DNA of 64,000 nucleotides from Oreochromis niloticus (GCF_001858045.2 NC_031986.2:22154867-22218866); one strand, 5' to 3'. Positions 22,380-34,869 are shown, numbered from the stretch's first letter. Notes: a model not told the origin generated them from the letters alone. Numbers and translations are program-made.

Positions 22380-22560
22380 TTACCCATGTCATAATAATTT
22401 TGATAAGGTTCCTATAATTCGGACTTTGTATCTCATGTAGATAATTATAATGTAAAGAATGAATGTTTAGAAATGAGCATGGCGGTGGATTTGATTATAA
22501 TTAGCTACACAACGGTATAATATAGATCAGTGGCTCTGTGTTATATTGCTATATTATAAT
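22380..22560. other. Candidate regulatory block, homeodomain-like sites
   Basis: AT-rich but non-repetitive, with ATAATTAT (22441-22449 region) and ATAATTAG (22497-22504) homeodomain-type cores. Texture and motifs only. Confidence 0.25.
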
Positions 22561-23060
22561 GTATTGGCTCCTTGCTGTTTGAATGACTGCCGTCTTGTGG
22601 CTGGACGCAGGTTTAAGTCTGACTGTGATTGTCTAATATTATTGTGTCTGTCGATTAACCACTCGTCTCTGGTGGGAAACCGATGGGAGATAAGCAGTTG
22701 CTAGTTCTGCTTTCACTGGTCTTAGATCAGTTAGCATCTGAGTTTTGTGTGGAAACAGAGCTAGCAAGTAAATGAACACTCTTTGATTTATCATCCTAAC
22801 AGATGAGCTTTCTCTTCTCAACTATGTTGGCCAACATGTAGGATGAAAGACACCTTTCATAACTCCTTTAGCATGCTAGCAAAGTGAACAGGCACCGCCA
22901 CCACCTTCAGAGTAGCATCTATGAGAAATCATGAGGTTCAACCAGCAGTTTTGCTAATAAACCACATTTTTAATATCACTGTGGATACTGAAAGGTAACC
23001 ACATCACAAATCAAAGCCTTTTCATTTAACTGTTTTTTCTCTATTAATACATTTTAATAT
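22561..23060. other. Non-coding stretch, no feature seen
   Basis: No recognised repeat or exon. Confidence 0.45.
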
Positions 23061-23310
23061 ACAATTCAATCCAATATTACTTATGTAACACCAAATCACA
23101 ACAACAGTCACCGCAAGGCACTTAATATTGTAAGGTAGAGACCCTACAGTAATACAGAGAAAACCCCAACAATCATACAAACGTTCATGGGTAAGCACTT
23201 TGGTGACAGTGGGAAGAAAAATCTCCCTTTTAACAGGAAGAAACCTGCAGCAGAACCAGGCTCAAGGAAATGGAAACATCTGTCATGACCAGTTGAGGGT
23301 GAGGGGCGGG
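23061..23310 (-). mobile_element. LINE 3' UTR fragment
   Basis: Same family as 20500-20895, reversed. On the plus strand it runs CACAACAACAGTCACCGCAA, TTGTAAGGTAGAGACCC, GAGAAAACCCCAACAATC, AAGCACTTTGGTGACAGTGG, AACAGGAAGAAACCTGCAG and CAGAACCAGGCTCA. It includes the AATTGAAT-type tail at its left end (23061-23072). 3' UTR only. Confidence 0.85.
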
Positions 23311-25480
23311 AAACATGTTCTATTTTTGTTGTTCTATTTTTCTGAGCTCAATGAAGACTCTGTTTTGTTTTCTTTTACAAATATGTGTTCCCTGAAGATG
23401 ACAGCCTTTGTAAACATATGAGTTTATAGAATATGATGCAGCATTAATACTGATCATGTAACATTTAAATGTAAAGATTTATCGACTTTTACTTTTGATA
23501 CTTTTATGTACAGTTTGCTAGAAATAGAGATTTGTGTGTAGCGAGATGTTTTCATGGTGTTTTATCACTACTTTTACTAAAGGAATGGATGTAGAAAATC
23601 CCTCCATCATTTGTCATTGTCTGTTAATAGTAAATAATTAATAATATCTATAGAATAAAATATTTTTTATTATATATTAATAGTAATATTTTTCCAATTC
23701 TTCAGCCAGGAAGGAGTGCAGGTGAAAACAGGCAGCACAGAAGTCATGACATCATGTTTTTAATGTGATTCAGGTTGTTCTGTTAAACTTTCTTTTTTTT
23801 GTCATCATCTCTGCTTGTCTTTCTGTCAAAGTCACCACATGCATGACATCGCGACATCACATGACACGACTGTTACAATCTCACATGCAATCTTATGATC
23901 ATGGTAGGATTTCCTTATAATGACATATCAGGTGAATATGAAATGAAAAGATACAATAACAGGAAAGTTATGAATATTCCATTTAATATCATTATTAGTA
24001 GACTACAAGTCAAGATTGTGAGATATTGTCTTACAATCTCATGTAACAATCTAAGCTCATAATTATGAATGTGATGGGAAGGAAAAAAAAAGGACAAAAC
24101 AAAGTACAATGTACTGTTTTTTAAAATGTACTGTTTTCAGTGTCATTGAGTTTTACTATTAGCATATTTACTATTTAACATTTCAGGATATTTCAGCAAT
24201 TTACAGGATAATGTGCTGGCAGAAAATTACCAAGGAAATTTTTTCTTGCATTGAAATATTAGCAAAAATGAAATGAATGTTAATTTACAATACAATATTA
24301 TTAATATTAATCTAATAATTGATAATTGATTACTAAATAAATGAGTGTTTCTTATTATTATGAGTGTCTACCTGAAACCTAAAACCAGTGACAGCGCACT
24401 GAAAGAATATCAGTTTCTCCAGCTGGTTTAACTTGTTTAACCTGATACTATATTTACCTTTTAAAATATAACAAATTTACTGTTGGAAAAATGTGACTAA
24501 ATACATAGAAAGAATATAAGAGCTGAGGAGACTGTAGCCCACACTCAGCCTTGTCCCTCCTCGACTCTTTTGTCAAAGCACGGCAGCTGATATCCCGTCT
24601 CCCACGTGGGGACACAGACAGTGAAGTGCCAATGAAAGCGAGGCATGTTGATACAAAAGCCTCTCGACCTCGAGAAGCCTCGTTCCTTCTTTCAGAGGGA
24701 GCCATTGTCCGCAGATGTGCGTGTCCATCACAAACCTCTGCAAGCTACTCTTTTCCTCCCATAATGATAATCATATTGCAAAAAAAGTTGCACCGAACCA
24801 CAGCTTGCTTTTGGATATATAGTTTTTAAGAAGCTTCTGAAATGGGATTGGGATAGATCTTGGATCATTCATAGACCATTTAATCGTACTTATCAGTTTT
24901 TAAAAATGTATTTTTGAGGAATAAGCAATAAGAAAATCCATGGATGGTGCTAAAAAAGTTAAAATGTATACACAGAGGCACTAAATAAAGCAATGAATTA
25001 CTATTTAAATTTGGACCTGTTTAAAGTCCTCGCATCCATAAACTGATGGGAGGGGGGAAAAGCCTTTGCAGACACTTCATGAATTCTGATGATCTGTTTT
25101 TCATTCAGACGTATTGATGCTGCCAGACGGGATAATAATCCATTTCTGTGTTAAGTTAAAACCGATTTGCCAGAAAAGAATGGAACAAAAACCTCAGCTT
25201 GTTGCTGCAGAGGAAGCATGAATATTTCAAGATTTCTCTGGCTGATGTAGAGCTTGGGACAAACTGCCCTGAGCACACACTAAAGCACAAGTTTATAGAT
25301 AGATAGATAATAATGTCTAACCATAACCCTGATTCTGAATATCATCTCTTCTAAAGTGTAAAAGCTCAATGGGAAATCAGAAAAGTGTGCACACAAACAG
25401 AAAACTCAAAATAACAAATGTCTAAAGAATAACAAAAAACCCCACAAACTACCTCACTCAAGCTATAATCTGCTTTTGGA
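23311..25480. other. AT-rich non-coding stretch
   Basis: Strongly AT-rich around 23620-23700, 23930-24180 and 24270-24360. A GATAGATAGATA run at 25298-25309. No coding signal and no classified transposon. Confidence 0.5.
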
Positions 25481-25800
25481 GAGCCGTGGTCCAGTGTACT
25501 CTGACTCCGTTAGCTGTAATTGTCCCTGCTTATCTAATTGAGGACACTCTAAGATATTTTTCACCCCTCTCAAAGACTTTACCTCTCCTCCCAGTAATTC
25601 TGTCAGCTGGGCTGCACAGACGCTTCACTGACTTAAACCCTCGATGCTTTCAGAGCTCAACAATAAAATCCATCACAATAGAAATACCCTTCTGTATATT
25701 TTCTCTCAGACCTGATGCTCAATTAAGTTTCGGCTCACATCGCTGCACCGTGAGTCCTACAGGTGTTTTCAGATATCTTTCAATTTAATCAGGAACATCA
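25480..25800. other. Candidate regulatory block
   Basis: Complex, repeat-free sequence. The 100-codon plus-strand frame inside it (25486-25788) starts without splice or domain support and is more likely chance. Texture resembles conserved non-coding DNA, untested. Confidence 0.25.
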
Positions 25801-26489
25801 GCAGCTGCAGCCGAAAATTATATTTTCAAGGTAATTCATTTCAAAACAAATTTAGATGTGTGATGGTGACTAACAAATATAGAGCACCAGAGAATTTATA
25901 AGTACGAGGTGCTTGCAGGGTATTCCAGAGTAAGAATGGCCATGAAGCCCCAAAATGCAGTATTCCTGGAAAAAACAAACATATAAAATGTTGTAAGTTT
26001 TTTATTTTTGTCATTAAGACATAATTAATATATAGATAATTTTTTGAGGGAGTTTAAGAGAATTTCTAGGAGCAGCAAGCGGTGAGCTAATTTGTGAAAG
26101 AGCCAAAAACTGCAGTTCCTCTAATGTCCACCGACACTGGAGTCATAACCTGTGGCTGCTAGGTTTCACCTCTGCTAATTGAAGTCACTGAACTGGAGGT
26201 AATTAGATATCTTTACACTACTGGTGCCTTTTGGGGCATTTTTAGTTTGTAATGTTATTGTTTGCAGGGAGGTAAAGATCCCCCAAGACATGTATACTGC
26301 AGCTTTTTGTGCCTTTTCATGAATCTAGTAATGCGAAAACAGCCATGTCCTGTTACCAATGCACTCTGTCAGCAGCCTATAGAAAACAAAATCAGTGGGT
26401 GGTTACAACCTTCTACTATCAGTCATGAAAGTTGCTGTTTACGTCTGTTGTTGTAATATTTTGGAAATCAGTGTAATCAAGGAAACGTG
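25801..26489. other. Non-coding stretch, no feature seen
   Basis: Unique-looking. Nothing recognised. Confidence 0.45.
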
Positions 26490-27180
26490 CCCTTAGGTCA
26501 CATGTGTCAAACTCCAGGCCCGCGGGCCAAATGTGGCCCGCCACATCATTTTCAGTGGCCCGCGAGAGCTTGTGCATGATTGTCTTAAAATAAGTTTACT
26601 TTATGCTGCTTAAATGCTCAAACTGAACATAGACTACATCTTCCACAGTGCATTTCAATTGTTACTTGCCAAGGTAAAGGTATCTCACCAGCAGCTATGC
26701 TTTCAATGCGCAAGTGGAAATGATGCAGTGCTTTTTCATGTTCTCTGTTGGCTACCAAAGTGCACCAGTTAATACCAGTTTGTCTGCGCTTCTCTGACTT
26801 TAAAGTGCAGAAATCTGGTTTTGACATGTTTACCAAACCTTTCACCGCCGACATCTGCAGTGCGCCCCAGCACCTTCAGGTGGAGTTCAGCTTCAAAGTG
26901 ACCGTGGCCTGAGAGGAAAGTTCCAGGATCCTGCAGTCAAAGACTTTTACATTCTACTGGTTTGATGCCACAGCTCTGACTTCATGCTGCTTGTGTTCTG
27001 TCCATGTTTTGGAGCACCTATCTGTGCAAACAGATGTTTATAAATTTAAACAAAAACAAGCACAGATCACGCACCACTGATGACAACCTCCACAATATTT
27101 TGTGGACTGCCTCGGCACAAAACCCCAAACTGGACATTGACACCCCCTACCAAGGAAAAATGGTGTCACACATAAATGTG
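26490..27180 (+). mobile_element. hAT transposase fossil (GTF2IRD2/Charlie-like)
   Basis: The left end has GTGTCAAACTCCAGGCCCGC and GGGCCAAATGTGGCCCGC, typical of Charlie-type hAT termini. Within, plus-strand words fit the C-terminal half of a GTF2IRD2/ZBED-like hAT transposase: FTKPFTADICSAPQHLQVE (about 26828-26884), a CFGAPICANRC-like region in another frame (about 27003-27035, consistent with the FGSTYLCEQMF dimerisation motif), and RTTDDNLHNILWTASAQNP (27067-27130). Frameshifts and deletions separate them. No intact frame survives. Confidence 0.75.
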
Positions 27181-28309
27181 TTTCATTTACCAAGACTAAG
27201 AACAGTAGAATATTTGTACAGTTTAATGATTGTTCTTGCATTGTTGTGTTTCTGTTATTTCCAGAACACGATCTATGAATGGGGACGAGTGAGATGGTGT
27301 CTCAGGATGAGGAGGGGTCTACTTGTGTGTGTTCAAGGACAGGCAGCATTACCTCAATGTTTTGTAAAATGATGCTTCTGTCGTATGTTGGTTGTGCCAT
27401 AGTCCCCCCCCCCGACTTGAATATGTAATAAAAACAGAAACAGCATTCAGTAATTCTCTGGCTGTCTTTACATTTGTTTGTTTGTCCACATACTCCTCCT
27501 ACACGATTAGGAACTGAGCAGCAAAATGTAGCACACAGAGACTTTTTAGGTTTTTGTCTAGATCAGAAATTGTGATGTCACTGGGTTACTTAGCAACCAC
27601 CTACCAATGGGCTAAAATGATCCACCTATATAACCCTGTAAAAGAACTGTGTCATTTTCAGTTCACGACAATAACGTCTAATTTATTTCCACAAAATGTG
27701 AATTTAATGTGCTTATTTTTATCACTTATGACTAGGGGTCTAAAATTAAACAATTTTTGAATTTATACACCTATAACACCTTAGAAAAACATTCTACTGT
27801 TTTCATTTCACGACCATATTGTCTCATTTATATCCAAAAAAGTTGAATATTACATGAAATGATGTCATCGCGCTGCCTAGCAACGGCCTAGTAGTGGACA
27901 TTTATGTAGTAGAGCAGGACATGTGGATGGTCATGTGTGGTAATAGGAAACAAACTGATGGGAGATGTTCCCATATACTCTACCACAAACCCCCCCCCCT
28001 CCAAAACACAGTAATAGAGTACTCCTGTGATTATTAATGCTAATATAATATAATATAACACCACTGCATGATAATAAGGAATTTGGCCTTCTATTCATAA
28101 TTATTATTTATTAAATATAATGTACTTTAAGTACCTAAAGTATTCATACGGACACAAACATACGGCTCCATTAACACTTACGCTTGATGTAGACTAAAGA
28201 TAAACATGTACCACCATCACCCCCCCTCCACCATCACACATAAAGTGAACAATAATAATAATAAAATAAACAGTCACTTGTCTACCAGAGTATGCCGAGG
28301 CACTAAATA
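27181..28309. other. Non-coding stretch with three poly-C tracts
   Basis: Runs of C at about 27403-27413, 27990-28001 and 28200-28207, plus TAATATAATATAATATA near 28041-28058 and an ATA run near 28252-28265. No gene signal. Confidence 0.55.
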
Positions 28310-28690
28310 ACTTTTTCTCTCAGGAACTTAACTCGATACAAAGCGCGGCAACAATGACTGTCATCGTCTGCTGAATTAAAGTGTAATTTAAAATGACCCC
28401 GTCACTTTCCTGCCTGGTCACCCCTGAGATGGAAACACTATTCCTCCATCTCTTCTGTGAAGCTACTAAAGACTCCATTGTGTTTCTGTGACAATCAGTG
28501 AACAGGGGGCTATCGACTGCCTGTAATTTCGCCTCGTGCATCCAAGTCCATCGCTTTAGCGCATCAGCGTTCTTTTCAAAAGGATGTTAATGGGACTTGT
28601 AATTGTACGTTTGGCAGTTACCATAACAAAACCGCTCTCATTGTGTGCATTCATCCGTGTAGAGCAATGCAATTAGGTACATTAAATGAA
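28310..28690. other. Candidate regulatory block
   Basis: About 380 bases of high-complexity DNA free of homopolymers, sandwiched between AT-rich low-complexity flanks. Contains AATTAAAGTGTAATTTAAAA near 28374 and CTTGTAATTGTACG near 28594. The sharp change in texture is what marks it. No coding frame. Confidence 0.35.
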
Positions 28691-29859
28691 AAAAAAACAA
28701 AAAACTTTTGTGCTGATGATATCAATGTGCATCTCAGAGGTAAAATAACATTTAGTATATATGGGCAAAACTCCAAATTAGCAAATTATCTCAAATCTGA
28801 TAAGTAGGAAAGGTAGCTGGGAATGAGAGCCTAACAGAGAGTTTAACAATATTTATAATACAGACAAACTATCAAAACTCAACTTATTATTGCAGAAAAA
28901 TTATTTAATCACTTTTATTCTCGCAAAACTTTCTCTTCACATGATGCCAATTTTTAAATTAATTTAATACTTTCATCCAATCACTGATACCCTTTTGCCA
29001 TTTGGAGAGACAGATCTACTCATTGTGCACAGCATCTCAACTATCAAATGTATAATGACAGGAGCAAGTAACAGGAACAGAGAAAGCACGCAGGAACTAA
29101 TAACACAAATAGAAAATGTGTTTATCGCCGGCAGAACTGAACACACATCTATGGCAGGACTGATAATAACAATTGTGACCGTGGTTGCATTGGACTGTAG
29201 CTCTATTTTTTGTTAAATGAAGCAAGATTAACTTGTAATGGAAAAGAGGAAAATAAAAATGTTTTCATCATTCACTCATCATTCGCCTGTAATATCTTCT
29301 GTCTTCTCTGCAGACATGAATAATGCTAGAGCCACTGCTGGTACTGCCATTTCCTTATGTGCAAGTGTTTTGCCTATAGTGTAGATACACAGTTATTAAC
29401 ATTGTAGTGCAGCTGTTTCCTAAACAGCTTGGCCACTCTCTCAGCTGACTAATCATAAACAAATTTAGATAGAAGAGATGGTGCTATCTGGGGGGGAAAA
29501 GGAGGAGGAGGCTGAGTGAAGAGTGAAGATAGGCACAATAATAATAACCCAATGGAAAACTGAATCTAGCATCTAGCTAATGCTACAGAGTACACAAACA
29601 CATTATTTGCACTTCTCTACTTATGCTTGCTGTTCTGAGCAAGCAAACTTGTTCACTATGGCAAGTATGGCTACAGTACACAAAGTACTGAGTAACAGCA
29701 TATGCTGTCCATGAACCATGGAGAATCCAAAAAACCCCGCCTCATAGTAAATTAGGCTGTTTATAGTTTTAAAGACTACGACACACCAAAGAACGGAAAA
29801 CCCAGTGATAGGTGACCACTATAATTTATCTGACATTGTTGACAGGTAATGCTGTAGGG
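28691..29859. other. Non-coding stretch, no feature seen
   Basis: AT-rich. Nothing recognised beyond short GGA runs near 29490-29512. Confidence 0.45.
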
Positions 29860-30310
29860 TCAGGTGAATAAGGATTAGTCACACAGGCCTAGAGACCACA
29901 TAGTGATCACCTAGTGTGAGGGAAAAATGACCAGTTAGTGCTGGAAGTCGATAGCAGTCTCAAGGCGAATCTACCTGTAAACAGATATATGGTTCTACAC
30001 CAACCTCCTTGTAATACTTTGGCCCTTGGGTTGCATGGAAGGTGCCGAGTTATCTATAAAGACATGCCAACTTTCCTAGCTGTAGTCAAACTGTGAAAAG
30101 TGTAACACAAACCAGAAATGTGGACTGTTTGCCTCCAAAGTAAGAGGCATGTCTTGGCTGAAGCACTGAGGCACAACAGTAACTTTAAATCTGACTATTC
30201 AGAGTTTAGATTTTCACTACCAATTGGTATGTAGTTTGCTACTAATTTAATCTAGTGACAGCCAGCAACCCCCATACTGGTTGGAGGGTCGCTGGGAGAA
30301 ACAAAGAATC
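29860..30310. repeat. Possible eroded relative of the foldback family
   Basis: Shares a few ordered words with the 9301-10282 element: CACACAGGCCTAGAGACCAC (29880-29899 area), GATCACC, and at the right ACTGGTTGGAGGGTCGCTGG near 30278. Similarity is weak and may be fortuitous. Confidence 0.3.
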
Positions 30311-30899
30311 AGTATGGCGGACATCTCTTAAGGAATCATCACATTATATACCAATGGGGGAGGACTAATCATACTCGATGATTTCCCTTCTGGTTATGTT
30401 GTATCAAGTTCGGAACCACCAAACAATTTCAGCCAGCGTGAGGAAGATACTTTGCCAGCACCAATGAGAATGCCAACGCTAATGGTAGCTAGCTAGCTAA
30501 GAGCAGCAGATTATTTTCAAATATTGGTGAAACATTTATGCAATTAAAAGAGACACAGACAGTTAGCAAGACTTATGCTAACTGCTAGTTGCTAGTTTGA
30601 CTTCTTTTAATTTGCCTTGTGAATTTACACATTGTGACTGATTGATGACAGCAGCAGCATAGACAACATTTCCCCCAATTTAAACGCTGTCTCATGATGC
30701 TTCACTGCATATACAAGCTATATGGCTAGTATGCTAATTAGGTTTTGACATTTAAAGACTAACTGAAATGTTTGGAGAAAATTTCATTTTCTTCAATTTC
30801 TTTGGTTTATTTAGATAACCTTGTAAGATGCAAGTCTAATTATTTCATAATATACTGTGTAAATTAGCTAATACTTCACTTTTTGTGGTGCATATATTG
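30311..30899. other. Non-coding stretch, no feature seen
   Basis: AT-rich with a small TAGC repeat (TAGCTAGCTAGC near 30487). No gene signal. Confidence 0.45.
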
Positions 30900-30975
30900 G
30901 ACACTTATCCATCCATCCATTCTTGTAATCACTTACCCAGCTCAGGGTTGCAGGGAGGCTGGAGCCTGTTGCAGC
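30900..30975 (+). repeat. Dispersed repeat fragment (ATCC-headed)
   Basis: TTATCCATCCATCCATTC, then ACTTACCCAGCTCAGGGTTG and AGGCTGGAGCCTGTTGCAGC. This is the head of the same high-copy family seen at 45150 (plus) and 2125 (minus). Confidence 0.75.
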
Positions 30976-31229
30976 TAACATATGGTTTTCTTTTCTTCAT
31001 AGCTTAATAAGTGTTGATTGTAAAGGAAAAAAAAACAAAACAGCAATTTTAGCTTTTATCATTTTGCTATTGTAGAAAAAATATTTATGTTCTGATTCAC
31101 ACCTTCATGCTGCTTCCAAGTACCAGAATTTTCCAGCTCACTCAGTAACTTCATTTATGCCTTTCCCAAACAGAAGTGTGTCTATCAGACAGAAAAGCAG
31201 GTACCGCTGTGTCTTTTTGTTTCCTTCTT
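30976..31229. other. Non-coding stretch, no feature seen
   Basis: Nothing recognised. Confidence 0.4.
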
Positions 31230-31740
31230 TCTGATGGGCCTCCGTCTCCGTGATTGCACTCAGTAATAGCTGGTTTGCGGACAGGCTATGGGGCTCACGG
31301 TGGGCTGTGATTATCACATCTCACGCTGGGTCTGCTGATGGCAGGAGAACCCCCTACTCCCTACTCAACCCTGTCACCTTGCTCGCCCTCAGCCAACCGT
31401 TCCGCGTTACCTGCTCCGATGTAATCCCGACTCTGGCTGCACACTGATTATCCCACACTGAGTCACCAGCAGTGGGGCCACCGTCCCGCTGACTCCGGCC
31501 TCAGCAACGGACAGAGAGGAGAGTGCAAGGCATAGCTCTACCTGGTTACGTTTTTCTGCTCACGTTGAGTGTTTTGACGCGGGGCTGTGCTTCTGAGGCT
31601 CTGTCGCTGATTACATTCCGATCTGGCCTCCATGGCGGGAAAGTTGTTTGGCTGGACTTGCAGACACGGCCTCACAAGGGAGGTGAAGGGAGACCGAAAT
31701 AAAGATATGGTGTTCTGCAGCTGCACCAATCAGAGGAAGG
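31230..31740. other. GC-richer candidate regulatory block
   Basis: Noticeably higher GC and CpG density than its flanks (CGTTCCGCGTTACC near 31397, GACGCGGGGC near 31575). No exon with consistent splice sites could be built. May be a regulatory element. Texture only. Confidence 0.3.
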
Positions 31741-32859
31741 TTATAAGAGACAGCTGTGATTTTTGGAGTGCGCAAGAAAATGTCAAATAGGAGATTAAAG
31801 TGGGCTCCACATTAAAGATGAAAAATTGCAGGCTCAAGAGTCTCTCAGTTCATCCAAACTCAAACACTGTCCTAAGCAGGTCCCTATTTATGGTAATTCA
31901 AAACTGCCACAAAAAATAAGGAACAAGTATAAAATTCTCTTATTAGGAACAGGATGGTGGAAGCATGTCTTTAGTTCTTCCATTTTTCACTCACAATTGT
32001 TTTTGGGATCATTTTTCAGTCCCATGTTTGGAGTAACTGGATATATTTAAAGGTATGAACTGGGTTCATCCAGATTAATATGTCATTTAAGGGTGAGAGT
32101 AAGCATGGCAGTTAGGTTTCAGCAACTTTCATTTAAATATGATCATCAGGTACAGCGTGACCACAAGCTTTTAAAACATATCAATAAGCTACGCCGGTGC
32201 ATGAATTCCCATTCTGCTTATGAACACACATAATGGATGTTTATATATCTTCCTGCTGCTAGAAATTTGTAGACTAATCTTCTGGAGCTGAAAATGCTGT
32301 TTGACAAAATTACTTAACCTTCTCTAAAGATTTTATTCGAGAAACATTCATAGAGTTACGTCCTCCTTCAGAATGATTGAGGTTGCCCAATTTGAGCATT
32401 AATGAAACCTGCCACTTCTACCAAGGTGAATGTCACCTTAACTTTTGAATGCTGAGATCTATTTTTATGAAATAGTTTGTCTACCTTCAAGACATTTTTA
32501 CAGCTTTATGGGGAAAAAAAATTTCTGCAAAAGTTCACACCTCTCATTTTTTATAGTAGATAAGGCCTGTTGGAAAGCGCATCTATAGATTGTATAGAAG
32601 AAACTGATTTATTCCAGTTTGAAACCTCAAATTGGAACATGTCATAACCTTGACTTAGCACACTACATGTTCTTATGGTAACAGCTATTTAATCAAAGTT
32701 GCCATGGACTAAAGCACATGCTGTTTTATCATCTAGTTTACTCCAAAGAGAATAGCTGCCACATTAATAGCATGCTGCATCAAAGAAGACCTCAAAGTAG
32801 CTGCTGTGACCGTGAGGAAAATATTTACTGACATTATAAATTAAGTGATAAGATTATAA
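31741..32859. other. Non-coding stretch, no feature seen
   Basis: Unique-looking AT-rich sequence. Confidence 0.45.
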
Positions 32860-33060
32860 TACATAATAATACATTTTATAATAGGCACCTTTCAAAACAG
32901 TCAAGGACACCTAATAAGCAAAGAAATAACAAAATCATAGTATGGATAAAATAACAGTTGAAGACATCAGAGAGTTAAAAGTCAAAAAGTCTTAATATTA
33001 GAATCAACGAGAGGAGGGAAGCTTAAAAAGATGTGCTTTAAGGCTTTTTTGAGCCATTTT
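32860..33060 (-). repeat. Dispersed repeat fragment, probably LINE-derived
   Basis: Words such as ATAGGCACCTTTCAAAACA, GTCAAGGACACC and GATGTGCTTTAAGGC follow the order of a common fish repeat in antisense. Degraded; class uncertain. Confidence 0.45.
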
Positions 33061-33079
33061 ATTTAGTAGTTGCGAAAGC

Positions 33080-33165
33080 GGATCATCAGCCTCCATCTTG
33101 TTGTATCCCTTGCATCTCCGTCTGTCCCACCTTCCTCCACACAAGCAACCCTCCCAATTTATCCA
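33080..33165 (+). repeat. Short dispersed-repeat fragment
   Basis: GCGGATCATCAGCCTCCATC and GTATCCCTTGCATC plus CGTCTGTCCCACC match a common fish repeat. Only about 85 bases are kept. Confidence 0.45.
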
Positions 33166-33494
33166 GAATTGGGAGTACACTGCTGGCTCGTGGCCTCCAC
33201 TGTGGTTGAAGAAAATGTCACCTTCTCACTGTATTTAAAGGGAACACCAATATGTGTTGGGACTGTAAGACCCAGCGTTTGGTTTTCATTTTGGTTTTAA
33301 AAAACCCAGCATAACAAGATTGATGGGTCTGACTGGCTAAGGACTAGACAGTGAGACGAACATGAGTAATCCTCAGTGTTAAAACATGGTATGAACAAGA
33401 ATAACATTTTTTATTTTTTATTCAGTGTGATCTGAAATTAGTGACAGAGCCCATGAACCCAGCATAAAAATGTTTACAGAGGTAAATGTTCTGG

Positions 33495-33757
33495 TTCTTA
33501 TAAAGCACTTTTCTACTCTGAGCACTCAAAGCTCTTTACACAACTTGCCTCATTCAACTGTTCATACAAGAACTTTTTTCTACTGAAGTGGTTTCGATCT
33601 AACAATCACACTCCAGTGCATGCATCAGGGAGTAACTTGGGGTTAGTGTCTTGCCCAAGGATATTTGGCATGCAGATCGGAGCAGCCAGGGAGCAAACCA
33701 CCAACCTTCTAATTAACAGATGACCTGCTCTACCTTCTGAGCTACAGCCACCCAGGC
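33495..33757 (-). mobile_element. tRNA-derived SINE
   Basis: Read on the minus strand, the head is tRNA-like: an A-box match TAGCTCAGAAGG (33744-33733) and a degenerate B-box GGTTTGCTCC (33699-33690). The body continues with GCATGCC and CTTGGGCAAGACAC words (about 33672-33645) and ends in the AGAGTAGAAAAGTGCTTTAT tail complement near 33500. About 260 bases. The B box has lost the usual GGTTCGA core, so this copy is probably transcriptionally dead. Confidence 0.85.
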
Positions 33758-33964
33758 AAATCCTCTGGAGGCGATATGTGCTAATGTCACTAAGTTAAAC
33801 AGGGATATTTACCTGCCCAGCTTTCGGTCACCTGCTCGACTCCACAGTGCGTCACTTTACATAATAACTGAAACAGTATTTTTCATTATTCACCTAGCAA
33901 GGCAGTAAGCAGTCTTCCTGTAGACTTCTACAGGACTACAAGTCTTTTTGCAACACACAGCAAT

Positions 33965-33979
33965 CCCCATCTGGTGGCC
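33965..33979 (-). promoter_or_regulatory. CTCF-like motif
   Basis: The minus strand reads GGCCACCAGATGGGG, matching the CTCF core CCASYAGRKGG with the final C replaced. Motif match only. Confidence 0.4.
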
Positions 33980-34247
33980 TTCAAATAAAAATCAGGCTTA
34001 AGACACTTTCACATTGGCGTCATGTTTTTCTGACTCATAAACTACGTAAGCTAAGATTAATAGGATCCATCAGATGTATCCTTCATAGGACAAAGTCTTC
34101 TTTCAGCCTCACATACATCACATATTGATGAAACATCTCAAACAGCAAATAAAGCGAGAACATAGACAGTATAAACAATAAAAAGTAAAACAAATTAGGT
34201 AAAATAAAGATTTGCCAATCCATCTCTGTCAAACACCTACTGTCACG

Positions 34248-34260
34248 GTTGCTAGGCAAC
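34248..34260. promoter_or_regulatory. RFX-type X-box palindrome
   Basis: GTTGCTAGGCAAC is an inverted pair of GTTGC half-sites with a 3-base spacer, the layout of an X-box bound by RFX factors at ciliary and MHC genes. Palindromes of this length occur by chance at low frequency. No gene start is nearby. Confidence 0.4.
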
Positions 34261-34440
34261 AGGGACAGCGCGTCACAGGATTTAACTGCCCATCGATACT
34301 GGCCTTCGTGGTCTATGAAGGACGCGGCATGCGTAGGTTGCGTTCTTCGAAGGACACAGCCAACGAATTGGGATGCAGCTTATTAGTGAGAGTTGGTCAT
34401 TTCCTCATAGATTTCTACACAGTTACAACCAAACAGCATT

Positions 34441-34456
34441 CGCCCCCTGCTGGCCA
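34441..34456 (-). promoter_or_regulatory. Strong CTCF-like motif
   Basis: The minus strand reads TGGCCAGCAGGGGGCG, a full match to the CTCF core including the GGGGGCG arm. It points the same way as the weaker motif at 33965-33979, about 480 bases away. Confidence 0.55.
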
Positions 34457-34869
34457 CAAGAAAGAATGCCAGTTCAAGGTGCTGGCTTCACGTTTCTGGA
34501 GGTTATGTACAGTTTTTAGATGTTGTCTGTGTTTGTTGGTTTGTCATTTTAAAAAAGTGGGTCGCTAAAAGACAACCATCCAAACCAAAAAAATCCCCCA
34601 AACCTAAACATAAAAATGAAAGACGACAGCATATATGGAATTATTTTTATAGTGTTTGTGCTCACTCTGCCGTTTAAGAAACATCTTAACACTTCTTAGC
34701 CTTCGTGAGCTCAGAAGTGTAAATACTTGAATTGAATTTAGGCAAAGAACATAAATCCACAACCCGTGGCTGACAAAAGCACCACCTTTAAATAAAAGCC
34801 TGAAATAGTGCCGCTGAGAGGAGAGACGCACAAAAAAACCAAAACAAATAAAGTGAGTTAATTCAGTCA

